Assembly: GCA_900544725.1 (NCBI GenBank) | Contig: UQWK01000014.1 | Location: 1 to 40,503 of the forward strand | DNA from: an uncultured Collinsella sp. | GTDB lineage: Bacteria > Actinomycetota > Coriobacteriia > Coriobacteriales > Coriobacteriaceae | Reading direction: 5' to 3' | DNA length: 40,503 bases | Shown here: positions 14,503 through 22,416 of the stretch, piece after piece | Layout of the letters: every line of letters begins with the position of its first letter | Position numbering within the stretch: the first letter of the stretch is position 1 | The notes under the pieces: generated by a model | Databases searched by the model: none | Seen by the model: the letters and a program-made list of their open reading frames with translations, nothing else | Told to the model about the DNA's origin: nothing | Made by a program: the position numbers and the translations under genes

Positions 14503-17027
14503 CGACGAGAACGCTTGCGCAAGACGAGGGCAATGCCAAGCACTGCGGCAGCTGCAACCAGCAATCCCAAGACCAGCGTGAGGGTCGAGTCGCCAGCGTG
14601 AGGCAGCGAGCCGTCCTTCGGAGTCTTCTTAGCGGTCATCGTGACAGTGGTCGTGGTGCTGCTCGACTGGTCGTTACCGCCCGTCTGGCTGCCACCAGGC
14701 TGATCGCCGCCACCCGGCTGCGAAGGATCGGTGGGTTCCGTCGGATCCGGAGTACCGGGATCAATCGGATTCTCCGAATTCTCCTTGCGCTGGATCCAAA
14801 CCTGGCAGCCATAGAACGGGTTGGCGGTACCAAGGCACAGACCCTGGTTGGTCACCGCAAAGGTGCGCAGACCATGGTTATACGGATCGTTAAAGCCGTT
14901 GGTCGTCAGCGTTGTAAAGTTCACGCCGTCCTCGGTCACATACATATCAAAGCCACGCTCGGCATCGTGCAGGTAGTACATGCACGTAAGGACACTCTGC
15001 AGCTTCTTGAGGTTCTCCTCGCTCAGCAGCTTATCGAATGCATCCTGAATATCGCCCGGCAGCTCGGTGCCATAGGCATCCTCGTACTGCTGCTTCAGGC
15101 TCTCATAGCTATCGAGCATATCCTGATACTGATCGGCAAAAGACTTGAAGTACGCAATCTCGCTATCGATTTTCTGAACATAAGCAGCGTCGTCCTCAAC
15201 GTCCGCGGACATCGTCGCGGCCTGATCGTAAAGGTCGCCCGCGGCCTCATCCAACGCATCGCTCAGATCGCCGAAGCCCTTAGCAACCTCGGTCTTCTCG
15301 TCGTCGACCTCGACGGCCTCAGCCTTCTCGTCATCGACCTCGGCGGCCTCGTTTGAATCATCGTCCGCAAGCGTGTTCACGGGAACGATGGGGTCGTCAG
15401 GCGATTTCTTGTCGAGCAGGTGATTGAGCAGGTCCCTAAGGCGCTGAACCTGAGAGGCCCACTCCTCGGGCGTCATATCGATAATGTCGCCATTAGAGAA
15501 CTGGCCAATCGGCTCAAGCAGGCTCGCGGTATCAAAGGTACCGATATACAGTTTGCCGTCGAACTTCTGCATGCGCCAAATGTACTGGTTCTCGTTTCGG
15601 CCAAAGCCCGAAGTCAGGCCGGAAATACCGCCCTCGGGGAACATGTCGGTGCGATCGCCAACGACGAGCTCCATGTTCTCGTCCTTGTCCATGCGATAGA
15701 TGTTGACCGACTGCTCAAGATTGGCATTCACAAACGAGCAGTCAACGCCGCCCATGCCGCTCTTGCCGCTCTCGTCAGAATTGGACTTATTAAAGAGAAT
15801 GCGCTCGAGGGCGATCTCCTCGTCGTTATATTCACCGATATAGAGGTAGTCGTTGTAGACGATGAGGTTGGCAGCACCAGAACGGGTGCGGGCAGGATCG
15901 ATGCCAAAGCAATACTTTGCACCGTCCGCCTCCTGGTCGCCGACAATCGGAATCCACGAATAGCTCCCGTCGGCGTTCTTGTCGCCACGGACCATGGCAA
16001 ACGACTGCATGGAATTATCATCGGGGGCATTCTCGGGCGTACCGGTGCAGATGGTCGCATAGAGATGGCCATTGTACGAGACCATATCCCAAATGGCGCC
16101 GCCGTAGATGCTGTCCTGATAGCGAATCGCCGGATAGTTAAACAGCGTCTCCGAGTTGGCTATCTCGGTGAAGCTCTCCTGGCCCTTCGAGGGGTCAGAC
16201 GACGTCAGGATTGTCGACACAAACTTACCGGCCGCGTCTTTACCCACGTTGCTGATGACGAGCTGGCCATCATGGACGCACATACCGCGGATACCGGTTG
16301 AGATGCCCTGCTTGTAGGCAGCGCCGTAATCCTGCATGCTCGAAAGACCCTGATAGACGACCTTGTACTCATCCGTCTTAGGATCGATCTCATATACAGC
16401 AGGCAGACCGCTTTTGCCGCCATTGGTCCTAACGCTGCCGCAGAAATAGAGTTTGCCCTTATAGCTCACGGCATTGCGGAACAAAGGAGCGACGCCGTTG
16501 AGCGATTCAGAGAGCAGCAGCTTGGTCTCACCAGTCTTGGTATTGATCTTGACCAAGATGCCGCCGCTGTCCTTGTCGGCCGTGCCGTCCTCCTTCTGCT
16601 GTCCGTAGAAGAACGTGCCGTTAAACATGGCCTCCAGCGTCAGACGCATGGTCTCGGCATCAAAGGAATCGCCCAGCGTGCCGTTCATGAGCGTAAGCGT
16701 GTTGCCCATCGCCGCATAGCAGGTGCCCACATAAAGCCAGTCACCATAGCTCGCAGCCGCCCACGTGTAGCTCTGGCCGCGATCGCCTTCGTTGTTGGCA
16801 GTATTACCGTCGGCGCCCGGAACGGCAACGACACCGTCACCCTGGTAGTCGACGATGCCATCCGGCTGCGACGTTCCTACCGTAGGATGCGAGAGCTTCT
16901 CAAAGGAATACCCATTTCCCGCATTGTAGGTAACGGCACCCGAAGCGTCTTCGGCATGCGCCGGCAGCGGCGATACCAAGATAGCGGCAAGCGCTGCCAC
17001 CAAGCCAAGTGTTCCCACCCGTCTCAT
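14499..17027 (-). CDS. Large secreted, sortase-anchored protein with propeller-like repeats
   Basis: This 842-residue protein has a signal peptide (basic MRR, hydrophobic core, cleavage near AHA-ED at about 26). Residues 30-520 are rich in recurring Tyr/Gly strands such as SYGDWLYVGTCY, SYKGKLYFCGS, SYNGHLYATI, YNDYLYIGEY and KFDGKLYIGTF, suggesting a beta-propeller. An acidic stretch with near repeats (EAAEVDDEKAEAVEVDDEK) and a helical, probably coiled-coil segment (about 590-700) follow. Then come another strand region, a Pro/Gly/Thr linker, and at 808 the wall-sorting signal LPHAG with a hydrophobic helix and RKRSRR tail. The function is unknown; it is likely an adhesin or carbohydrate-binding surface protein. 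LPHAG is a variant of LPxTG. Confidence 0.8.
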   Translation of the reverse strand: MRRVGTLGLVAALAAILVSPLPAHAEDASGAVTYNAGNGYSFEKLSHPTVGTSQPDGIVDYQGDGVVAVPGADGNTANNEGDRGQSYTWAAASYGDWLYVGTCYAAMGNTLTLMNGTLGDSFDAETMRLTLEAMFNGTFFYGQQKEDGTADKDSGGILVKINTKTGETKLLLSESLNGVAPLFRNAVSYKGKLYFCGSVRTNGGKSGLPAVYEIDPKTDEYKVVYQGLSSMQDYGAAYKQGISTGIRGMCVHDGQLVISNVGKDAAGKFVSTILTSSDPSKGQESFTEIANSETLFNYPAIRYQDSIYGGAIWDMVSYNGHLYATICTGTPENAPDDNSMQSFAMVRGDKNADGSYSWIPIVGDQEADGAKYCFGIDPARTRSGAANLIVYNDYLYIGEYNDEEIALERILFNKSNSDESGKSGMGGVDCSFVNANLEQSVNIYRMDKDENMELVVGDRTDMFPEGGISGLTSGFGRNENQYIWRMQKFDGKLYIGTFDTASLLEPIGQFSNGDIIDMTPEEWASQVQRLRDLLNHLLDKKSPDDPIVPVNTLADDDSNEAAEVDDEKAEAVEVDDEKTEVAKGFGDLSDALDEAAGDLYDQAATMSADVEDDAAYVQKIDSEIAYFKSFADQYQDMLDSYESLKQQYEDAYGTELPGDIQDAFDKLLSEENLKKLQSVLTCMYYLHDAERGFDMYVTEDGVNFTTLTTNGFNDPYNHGLRTFAVTNQGLCLGTANPFYGCQVWIQRKENSENPIDPGTPDPTEPTDPSQPGGGDQPGGSQTGGNDQSSSTTTTVTMTAKKTPKDGSLPHAGDSTLTLVLGLLVAAAAVLGIALVLRKRSRR

Positions 17028-17299
17028 AAGGTTATAGCCTCCCCTGTCCTAAAGCCCAGTTTTAGCATTCTTCATTTCTGTCCACGGTTAATTGCAATCT
17101 GAGCACAGCAATAATCAGGGTATAAGTATACACTTGTTTTTTTTTGACGGGTTAATGGATGCTCGATTGGTAGCGAATTCCGCGCAAACCGTCACCAAAC
17201 TCCACTTTTGCCGCATCTAAAGATTATTTTTTGCGCAAATTTTTGGATGCCGATAGTCACAGTGGGCAGGAGGCCGGTACCCACCGGAGAGGGCAACGC
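17028..17299. other. 272-bp intergenic region upstream of the surface protein
   Basis: It holds the leader of the surface-protein gene, a GTATAC palindrome with a minus-strand TATACT near 17125-17130 that could be a -10 element, and a run of nine T residues (about 17137-17145). No ORF of note and no clear terminator hairpin for the metal-binding protein gene were seen. Confidence 0.4.
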
Positions 17300-17683
17300 C
17301 TACATTTTCATAACGAAATAGCCCGCGCCCTTCACCGCCGTCTCGAGTGTGTCGCGATCAACCGGGCGCTTCGAGCGCACGCGTGCCGTGTGGTCCGCAT
17401 ACGTCACCGTAGCCCACACGCCATCAAGCGCATTGAGGGCATTGGTCACATTCCGGGCGCAGCCGTCGCAGCTCATGCCGCCGATGAACAACTCATCGCT
17501 ATAGGGGTAGTGGGACGGATCGGTATCCGCAACCACTACCTTCTTGGCCTTCTTACCGCTCGCGCCATCGCTGCAGCAGCTCTTTCCGCGTGTCGAAGCG
17601 ACAATGCGACGCAGGCCAAAGAACATGCCAACGGCAATCACGGCAAGCACGATGAGATTCGCAGGGTTGAGCAAGTCACTCAT
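17300..17683 (-). CDS. Membrane-anchored heavy-metal-associated (HMA) domain protein
   Basis: This 127-residue protein has one N-terminal transmembrane helix (about residues 9-26), a short Cys-containing linker (GKSCCSDG, 34-40), and a C-terminal HMA fold with GGMSCDGCARNVTNAL, where Cys72 and Cys75 form the GMxCxxC metal site. Such domains bind Cu(I) or Zn(II) and pass it to partner proteins. It is not fused to a P-type ATPase and no ATPase gene is adjacent, so it is probably a free-standing membrane-tethered copper chaperone. ATG 17683 has AAAGGGG 6 bases upstream. The CsoR-like operator in front of it supports copper rather than another metal. Confidence 0.85.
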   Translation of the reverse strand: MSDLLNPANLIVLAVIAVGMFFGLRRIVASTRGKSCCSDGASGKKAKKVVVADTDPSHYPYSDELFIGGMSCDGCARNVTNALNALDGVWATVTYADHTARVRSKRPVDRDTLETAVKGAGYFVMKM

Positions 17684-17711
17684 GCGTTCCCCTTTCAAGT
17701 AGCCCTATCTA

Positions 17712-17730
17712 GATACCCCCATGGGGTGTC
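17712..17730 (-). promoter_or_regulatory. CsoR-like copper operator
   Basis: The near-palindrome GATACCCCCATGGGGTGTC has the A-C-run/G-run-T layout of CsoR-family operators. It is 29 bp upstream of the HMA gene start and overlaps the likely promoter. No csoR gene is in the window. Confidence 0.6.
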
Positions 17731-17791
17731 CCCATCTTAACCCAAAATCATGTCCGTTCGGTCAATTAGTTTCCCTGTTCAAACTTTTTAG

Positions 17792-17834
17792 TTGACCAAG
17801 GCTTACTTTCGTGTATAAGTTTTCCTAGGCTAAC
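17792..17834 (+). promoter_or_regulatory. Promoter of the DUF3793-flavodoxin operon with DtxR/IdeR-like half site
   Basis: TTGACC (17792-17797) and TATAAG (17814-17819) are 16 bp apart. At the expected transcription start, TAGGCTAAC (17826-17834) matches the right half of the DtxR/IdeR iron box (TTAGGTTAGGCTAACCTAA); the left half does not match. Iron control is a suggestion. Confidence 0.5.
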
Positions 17835-17858
17835 AACTGAGGACCCGAAAGGAGCATC

Positions 17859-18563
17859 GTGACTCGAACCATTGACATCCCGACATACCAAACGGCTGTC
17901 GTGCGCAACTGCTCCCCTACGCTCGCAGGTATCAAGCCGGCTTCGCTCTTTACCTATCCCGGCGTTTACGCCAACCAAAACGGAAAACCCGGCGCCGCCC
18001 ATATCGAAGAGCGACGCTCTCGCCTGCTCGCCGTCATAGCCCAATGCAACCGCGAGCTCCAGCCACTCGGGATCCATATGAGCGTTTTGGTCTGGCGCCC
18101 CTGCGGGGCGCTCATCTATGTGTACCGCCCTGCGGACCTCATGCGATACCTCTCCGACCCCCGCGCCACGACGGCGCTTGCCGCCGAAGGTTACGATGTC
18201 CACAACCTGCCCGCATCCCTGGTGCATCTCGCCGCGCGCATCACGCTGGCAAGCAGCAATGCCGCAGAAAGCGCCTATGACGGCAGCGTCTGCGCACTCG
18301 CACGGAATAGGCACTGCGATACGGGGTGCACGTGCGAGTTCCCCCACGAAATTGGCTATTTTTTGGGCTATCCCTACGAAGATGTCCGTCAGTTTATCGT
18401 CCAGCACGGCGAAAACTATAAGGTCTTTGGCGCATGGAAGGTATACACAAACGTTGAGCAGGCGCTCACGACCTTCGATTCCTATCGCGCATGCACGCAA
18501 TACCTTACCTACATCTATCAACAGGGCTGCACCCTGGGACAACTTGTCCAGGCAACCCGATAG
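17859..18563 (+). CDS. DUF3793 family protein
   Basis: This 234-residue protein carries the family features CSPTLAGIKPASLF near residue 18 and a C-terminal block with CTCEFPHEIGYFLGYPYEDVRQFI and FGAWKVYTN, in which the paired cysteines and HE are conserved. The family has no established activity but is often encoded next to a flavodoxin in gut anaerobes, as it is here; an iron- or redox-related role is inferred from that pairing. GTG 17859 follows AAAGGAG at 5 bases. The flavodoxin gene starts 46 bp downstream. Confidence 0.85.
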   Translation: MTRTIDIPTYQTAVVRNCSPTLAGIKPASLFTYPGVYANQNGKPGAAHIEERRSRLLAVIAQCNRELQPLGIHMSVLVWRPCGALIYVYRPADLMRYLSDPRATTALAAEGYDVHNLPASLVHLAARITLASSNAAESAYDGSVCALARNRHCDTGCTCEFPHEIGYFLGYPYEDVRQFIVQHGENYKVFGAWKVYTNVEQALTTFDSYRACTQYLTYIYQQGCTLGQLVQATR

Positions 18564-18609
18564 AGCATACAAAACGCGGCCGCACGCCGCACAACCGAAA
18601 GGAAAACAT

Positions 18610-19029
18610 ATGAGCAAGATCGCAGTCGTCTACTGGAGCGGTACAGGCAACACCGAGGCCATGGCAAACTTCGTCGCTGAGGGCGCAACCGGTGCCGGCG
18701 CCGAGGCAGAGGTCATCTCCTGCGCCGACTTCTCCGCAGACAAGGCCGCCAGCTATGACGCCATTGCCTTCGGCTGCCCCGCCATGGGTTCCGAGGAGCT
18801 TGAGTATGACGAGTTCCAGCCTATGTGGGACGAGGTCAAGGAGACCCTCGGCGATAAGAAGGTCGTCCTTTTTGGCTCCTACTCGTGGGCCGAGGGCGAG
18901 TGGATGGACAACTGGAAGGCCGATGCCGACGAGGCGGGCGTTAACGTCGTGGACTCCGTCATCTGCTACGATGCGCCCGACGATGAGGGCGAGGCGGCCT
19001 GCAAGGCCCTGGGAGCGGAGCTGGCCTAA
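18610..19029 (+). CDS. Short-chain flavodoxin
   Basis: This 139-residue FMN protein has the phosphate-binding loop WSGTGNTEAMA at residues 9-19, the 60s loop GCPAMGSEELEYDEF, and the 90s loop FGSYSWAEGEWMDNW that packs on the isoalloxazine ring. Flavodoxins replace ferredoxin as low-potential electron carriers when iron is scarce. This agrees with the half iron box ahead of the operon. The ATG follows GAAAGGAAAA. A bidirectional terminator follows. Confidence 0.93.
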   Translation: MSKIAVVYWSGTGNTEAMANFVAEGATGAGAEAEVISCADFSADKAASYDAIAFGCPAMGSEELEYDEFQPMWDEVKETLGDKKVVLFGSYSWAEGEWMDNWKADADEAGVNVVDSVICYDAPDDEGEAACKALGAELA

Positions 19030-19100
19030 CGAAGCCATCAGAAAGTCGCAAGGCAACTGACAGCCGAGTACCGTACAACAACAGTCGCTCATGCCCAAAC

Positions 19101-19140
19101 AAAAACGGGGACCGGATATTCACATCCGGTCCCCGTTTGT
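19101..19140. terminator. Bidirectional intrinsic terminator
   Basis: A perfect 13-bp stem (ACGGGGACCGGAT, 19105-19117, with 19124-19136) and a 6-base loop is flanked by AAAAA on the left and TTTGTT on the right. It serves the flavodoxin operon on the plus strand and the amino-acid ABC operon on the minus strand. Confidence 0.9.
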
Positions 19141-19164
19141 TATATCGATAACCTCGACGCGCCG

Positions 19165-19917
19165 CTACGAGATATTGCCCAAGAACGCCTTGGTGCGCTC
19201 GCTCTTAGGATGGTCGAAGACCTCGCTCGGCGTGCCCTCTTCCACGATAACGCCACCGTCCATAAAGACGACGCGGTCGGCGACGTCGCGGGCAAAGCCC
19301 ATCTCGTGCGTCACGACGATCATGGTCATGCCGTCGCGTGCCAGGTCGCGCATGACACCCAGAACGTCGCGAACCAGCTCGGGGTCGAGCGCCGATGTGG
19401 CCTCGTCAAAGAGCATGACATGAGGGTTCATCGACAGGGCGCGGGCGATCGCCACGCGCTGTTGCTGACCACCCGAGAGCTGGCTCGGCATAAAGTCGAT
19501 GCGCTCGGCAAGACCGACCTTGGTCAGCTCCTCGACGGCAATCTTCTCGGCCTCTTCCTTGCTGCGCTTGAGCACCTTTTGCTGCGCGAGCATGACGTTC
19601 TTTTTGACTGACAGGTGCGGGAACAAATTGAACTGCTGGAACACCATACCCAGATGCGTACGTACTTTGTTAAGGTCGACGCCCTTGGCGCACACGTCCA
19701 CGCCCTCAACGACAATCGAGCCGCTCGTGGGATGCTCCAGACGATTGATGCAGCGAAGCATCGTCGACTTGCCCGAGCCCGAAGGACCCAGGACTACGAC
19801 GACCTCGCCCTTGTGCACATCCAGATCGATATCGCGCAGGACCACGTTATCACCAAAGGCCTTCTGGAGATTCTTGATGCTGACGACGACCTCGTTCGAG
19901 TTATTGGTTTCGCTCAT
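19165..19917 (-). CDS. Polar amino-acid ABC transporter ATP-binding protein (GlnQ-type)
   Basis: This 250-residue ATPase has Walker A GPSGSGKST at 44-52, Q-loop VFQQFNLFPHLSV, signature LSGGQQQRVAIARAL, Walker B VMLFDEATSALDPE and switch histidine VVTHEMGFARDVADR. The wording is that of the glutamine/glutamate/arginine importer subfamily. It is the last gene of a binding protein, permease, ATPase operon, 12 bp after the permease stop, with AGGAGG before the ATG. Confidence 0.94.
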   Translation of the reverse strand: MSETNNSNEVVVSIKNLQKAFGDNVVLRDIDLDVHKGEVVVVLGPSGSGKSTMLRCINRLEHPTSGSIVVEGVDVCAKGVDLNKVRTHLGMVFQQFNLFPHLSVKKNVMLAQQKVLKRSKEEAEKIAVEELTKVGLAERIDFMPSQLSGGQQQRVAIARALSMNPHVMLFDEATSALDPELVRDVLGVMRDLARDGMTMIVVTHEMGFARDVADRVVFMDGGVIVEEGTPSEVFDHPKSERTKAFLGNIS

Positions 19918-19929
19918 AATAGAACCTCC

Positions 19930-21291
19930 TTACAGACCGGCGATGTGATCGGCGGGCGTCGCGACGACCTGTCCGGCGCTCTTGGTGGGACGCTTCTTTT
20001 TGGTTTCGGCCGTACCCAGCAGCCTCGCCTCAAGACCGCTCACCAAGCGCGCAAGCGGCAGGGTGATGACCAGGTAGAACAGGGCGGCAACCACATACGG
20101 CGTGATGGAGCCCGTCGTGGCCACGATGGTGCGGGCGTTCATGACGATCTCGACCACGCCCACGGCCGCGAGCAGCGACGTATCCTTGTAAAGCAGGATG
20201 AACTCGCTGGTCAACGTAGGCAGGACATTGCGGAACGTCTGCGGAATCATGACGTAGAGCAGCGTCTGGAATGCGTTCATGCCCAGCGAGCGAGCAGCCT
20301 CATTCTGACCCTTGGGGATCGACTGAATACCGGCGCGGAAGATCTCGCACAGGTAGGCGGACGAGTTCATGGCCATGACGATAACGCCCAAGACGTAGTC
20401 GTCCACCTTGACGCCGGCAAGCGGCAGGCCAAAAAATGCAATATAGATCTGCAGGAACGCCGGCGTACCGCGGATGATATTCACATAGATGCCGGCAAGA
20501 CAACGCAGAATGCGCGACTTGGAGAGACGCATGAGCGACAGGGCAAAGCCAAAGGGAATCGCCAGCGGAAACGCCACGAGCACGATCGAGAGCGACATAA
20601 GGAAGCCCTTAAAAACGATCGGCAGGCTCTGGACCAAAATGACCGGGTTCAAGAACAGGCGCAGGAACATATTGGAGTTCCAGGCCTCGACCCACGGCTG
20701 CTCCTTAAGATCGGCCAGGAAGTTATCGAATGCCGTCACGCCCTTAATCTCGACGGAAGGAATCTTGGAAATCTTCTTGGTCGTACCGTCGGCGAGCGTA
20801 TAGGTGCCGCTAAAGGCCTCATCGCCGCCCTCGACGGGAAACGTCACGCCGTAAACCTCGACACGGAAAAAGCCGCCGGCAGGCGCCGTCTCGCCAAAGT
20901 CGATCTTGAGCGTCTGGCCGTCAGCCTTGCACTTGGGCTTCATGGGCGTACGATCCATGAGGTCCTCGCCCGAGAGCATCGTCAATCGCGTGTCATCGGT
21001 ACCAAACGTCGTGCCGTCGACAAACGTCAGCGAAAGACCGCTCAGCTCCTCGTCGGCATCGGCCTGAACCTCCCAGGTAATGCGCGTCTCGGTGCCGCCG
21101 ACCACAGCGCTGCCCGAACCGGTATTGGGCCGGGCGGTAATCTTTGCGGTCTCAAGCGCCTGGGCAGTCGTGGGCGCATATGCCCCCGCGCACACCAGCG
21201 CGAGCGCCACGGCCATGACGCAGACCAGCTTTTGGAGCAAGGCGGGCAGTGAAAAACGCTGCTCCGCGGCCCCTTTGTTCAGTCGAGACAA
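19930..21291 (-). CDS. Polar amino-acid ABC transporter permease with an extra N-terminal extracytoplasmic domain
   Basis: The C-terminal half (about 230-430) is a His/Glu/Gln/Arg-type permease with several membrane helices, SLSIVLVAFPLAIPFGFALSL, GTPAFLQIYIAFFGLP and the ATPase-contact EAA loop NEAARSLGMNAFQTLLYVMIP. Before it lie a signal-like helix (VCVMAVALALVCAGAY, about 24-39) and about 150 residues of predicted beta-rich exported sequence of no family I recognise. TTG 21291 is chosen because TAGGAG lies 6 bases upstream; the open frame continues to 21399 but through the preceding terminator. Total length is 453 residues, roughly twice a usual permease of this class. Confidence 0.85.
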   Translation of the reverse strand: MSRLNKGAAEQRFSLPALLQKLVCVMAVALALVCAGAYAPTTAQALETAKITARPNTGSGSAVVGGTETRITWEVQADADEELSGLSLTFVDGTTFGTDDTRLTMLSGEDLMDRTPMKPKCKADGQTLKIDFGETAPAGGFFRVEVYGVTFPVEGGDEAFSGTYTLADGTTKKISKIPSVEIKGVTAFDNFLADLKEQPWVEAWNSNMFLRLFLNPVILVQSLPIVFKGFLMSLSIVLVAFPLAIPFGFALSLMRLSKSRILRCLAGIYVNIIRGTPAFLQIYIAFFGLPLAGVKVDDYVLGVIVMAMNSSAYLCEIFRAGIQSIPKGQNEAARSLGMNAFQTLLYVMIPQTFRNVLPTLTSEFILLYKDTSLLAAVGVVEIVMNARTIVATTGSITPYVVAALFYLVITLPLARLVSGLEARLLGTAETKKKRPTKSAGQVVATPADHIAGL

Positions 21292-21356
21292 GGTGGCTCC
21301 TATCGTAGAAGTTGCCGGCAAAACAAGACGGAAACGCCCTCCGTCAAGAGAAGCGC

Positions 21357-21386
21357 AAAGGCCCTCTCCGCAAAACGGAAAGGGCC
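21357..21386 (-). terminator. Hairpin between binding-protein and permease genes
   Basis: On the minus strand GGCCCTTTCCG pairs with CGGAGAGGGCC (one G-U pair), followed only by TTTGCG. A partial terminator here would let the solute-binding protein be made in excess over the membrane parts. Confidence 0.6.
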
Positions 21387-21408
21387 CGCGCGCAATCAAG
21401 TGACTATT

Positions 21409-22269
21409 TTACTTGATGTTGTACTTAGTCATGAGGGCGTCGACGGTACCGTCGTCGGTCAGGTCCTTGATGGCCTGGTTGATGTCGTCCTTGAGCTTGG
21501 TGTTGCCCTGGTTGATGGCGATGGCGTACTCCTCGCCGGTGCTGACCTGCTTGATGGTCTGGCAGGTGTTGAACTGCTCGGCGGTCAGCTGGCTGGCAAC
21601 AGAGCGGTTGGTGACTACGGCGTCACCCTTATCGGACTGCAGGGCGCTGAAGCACTCGGTGGCGTCCTTGTAGGGGACGATCTTGGCCTTGGGGAAGTTC
21701 TCCTGGGCAAAGGCCTCGGCGGTCGAACCGGACTGGACGATGATGGTAGCGTCGGCGTTGTTGAGCTTCTCGCTGTAGTTATCGGTCGTAATGTCGGTGT
21801 TATCGACCTTGGTCACGATGGCCTGATCGTCCATGTAGTAGGAATCGGAGAAGGTGACTTCCTTCTCACGCTCGGGCGTGTCGGTGATAGCCGCGATGGA
21901 AACGTCGTACTTGGCGCCCGAAGCGACGCCGGGGACGAGCGTGTCAAAGTCATTGTTGACGTACTCGACATCCAGGCCCAGCTTGTCGCCGATAGCCTTG
22001 ATAAGCTCAAGGTCAAAGCCCTGATAATCGCCGTTGTCATCCTTGTACTCAAACGGAGCGTACTCGGCAGAGGTGCCGACGGTCAGCGTACCGTCCTTGA
22101 CGAGCGCGTACTCCTTGGAGCCGTCGACCTTCTCGACCTTAGCGTCGTCAGAGCTGCTGGAACCGGCATCAGAACCAGAGGTGGCGTTGGACGAGCCACA
22201 GCCCGTCAGTGCGAGGGCGAGCGCCATGGCGCCCGTGGCGGCAAATGCGCCAAGCTTCTTGAGCTTCAT
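21409..22269 (-). CDS. Amino-acid ABC transporter substrate-binding lipoprotein
   Basis: This 286-residue protein has a type II signal peptide with lipobox LTGC near residue 23, a Ser/Asp-rich linker, and the SBP_bac_3 domain: TLTVGTSAEYAPFEY, FDLELIKAIGDKLGL, DVSIAAITDTPEREKEVTFSDSYY and AIAINQGNTKLKDDINQAI. The Arg-Glu region after TDTPER binds the amino-acid carboxylate. The substrate is a polar amino acid, not further defined. ATG 22269 has GGAAGGAG 7 bases upstream. It is the first gene of the operon. Confidence 0.94.
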   Translation of the reverse strand: MKLKKLGAFAATGAMALALALTGCGSSNATSGSDAGSSSSDDAKVEKVDGSKEYALVKDGTLTVGTSAEYAPFEYKDDNGDYQGFDLELIKAIGDKLGLDVEYVNNDFDTLVPGVASGAKYDVSIAAITDTPEREKEVTFSDSYYMDDQAIVTKVDNTDITTDNYSEKLNNADATIIVQSGSTAEAFAQENFPKAKIVPYKDATECFSALQSDKGDAVVTNRSVASQLTAEQFNTCQTIKQVSTGEEYAIAINQGNTKLKDDINQAIKDLTDDGTVDALMTKYNIK

Positions 22270-22326
22270 AATCAGTCTCCTTCCGGTGACCCCGTTTGAT
22301 TCAGAGGTCTGCAAAAACTGATGGCT

Positions 22327-22355
22327 ATTATGCACCCGCTTGGGAGAATCTGCAA
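22327..22355 (-). promoter_or_regulatory. Promoter of the amino-acid ABC operon
   Basis: On the minus strand TTGCAG (22350-22355) and CATAAT (22327-22332) are 17 bp apart, about 60 bp ahead of the binding-protein start. Confidence 0.65.
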
Positions 22356-22416
22356 TTAGAAAACTGATTGAAACAAACCCATAACGTGAATGGAACACTC
22401 CACTTTGTGACAGTCA

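Noticed and set aside
19615..21252. 545-codon plus-strand frame opposite the amino-acid permease
   Set aside because: Antisense shadow with Arg/His-rich low-complexity product.
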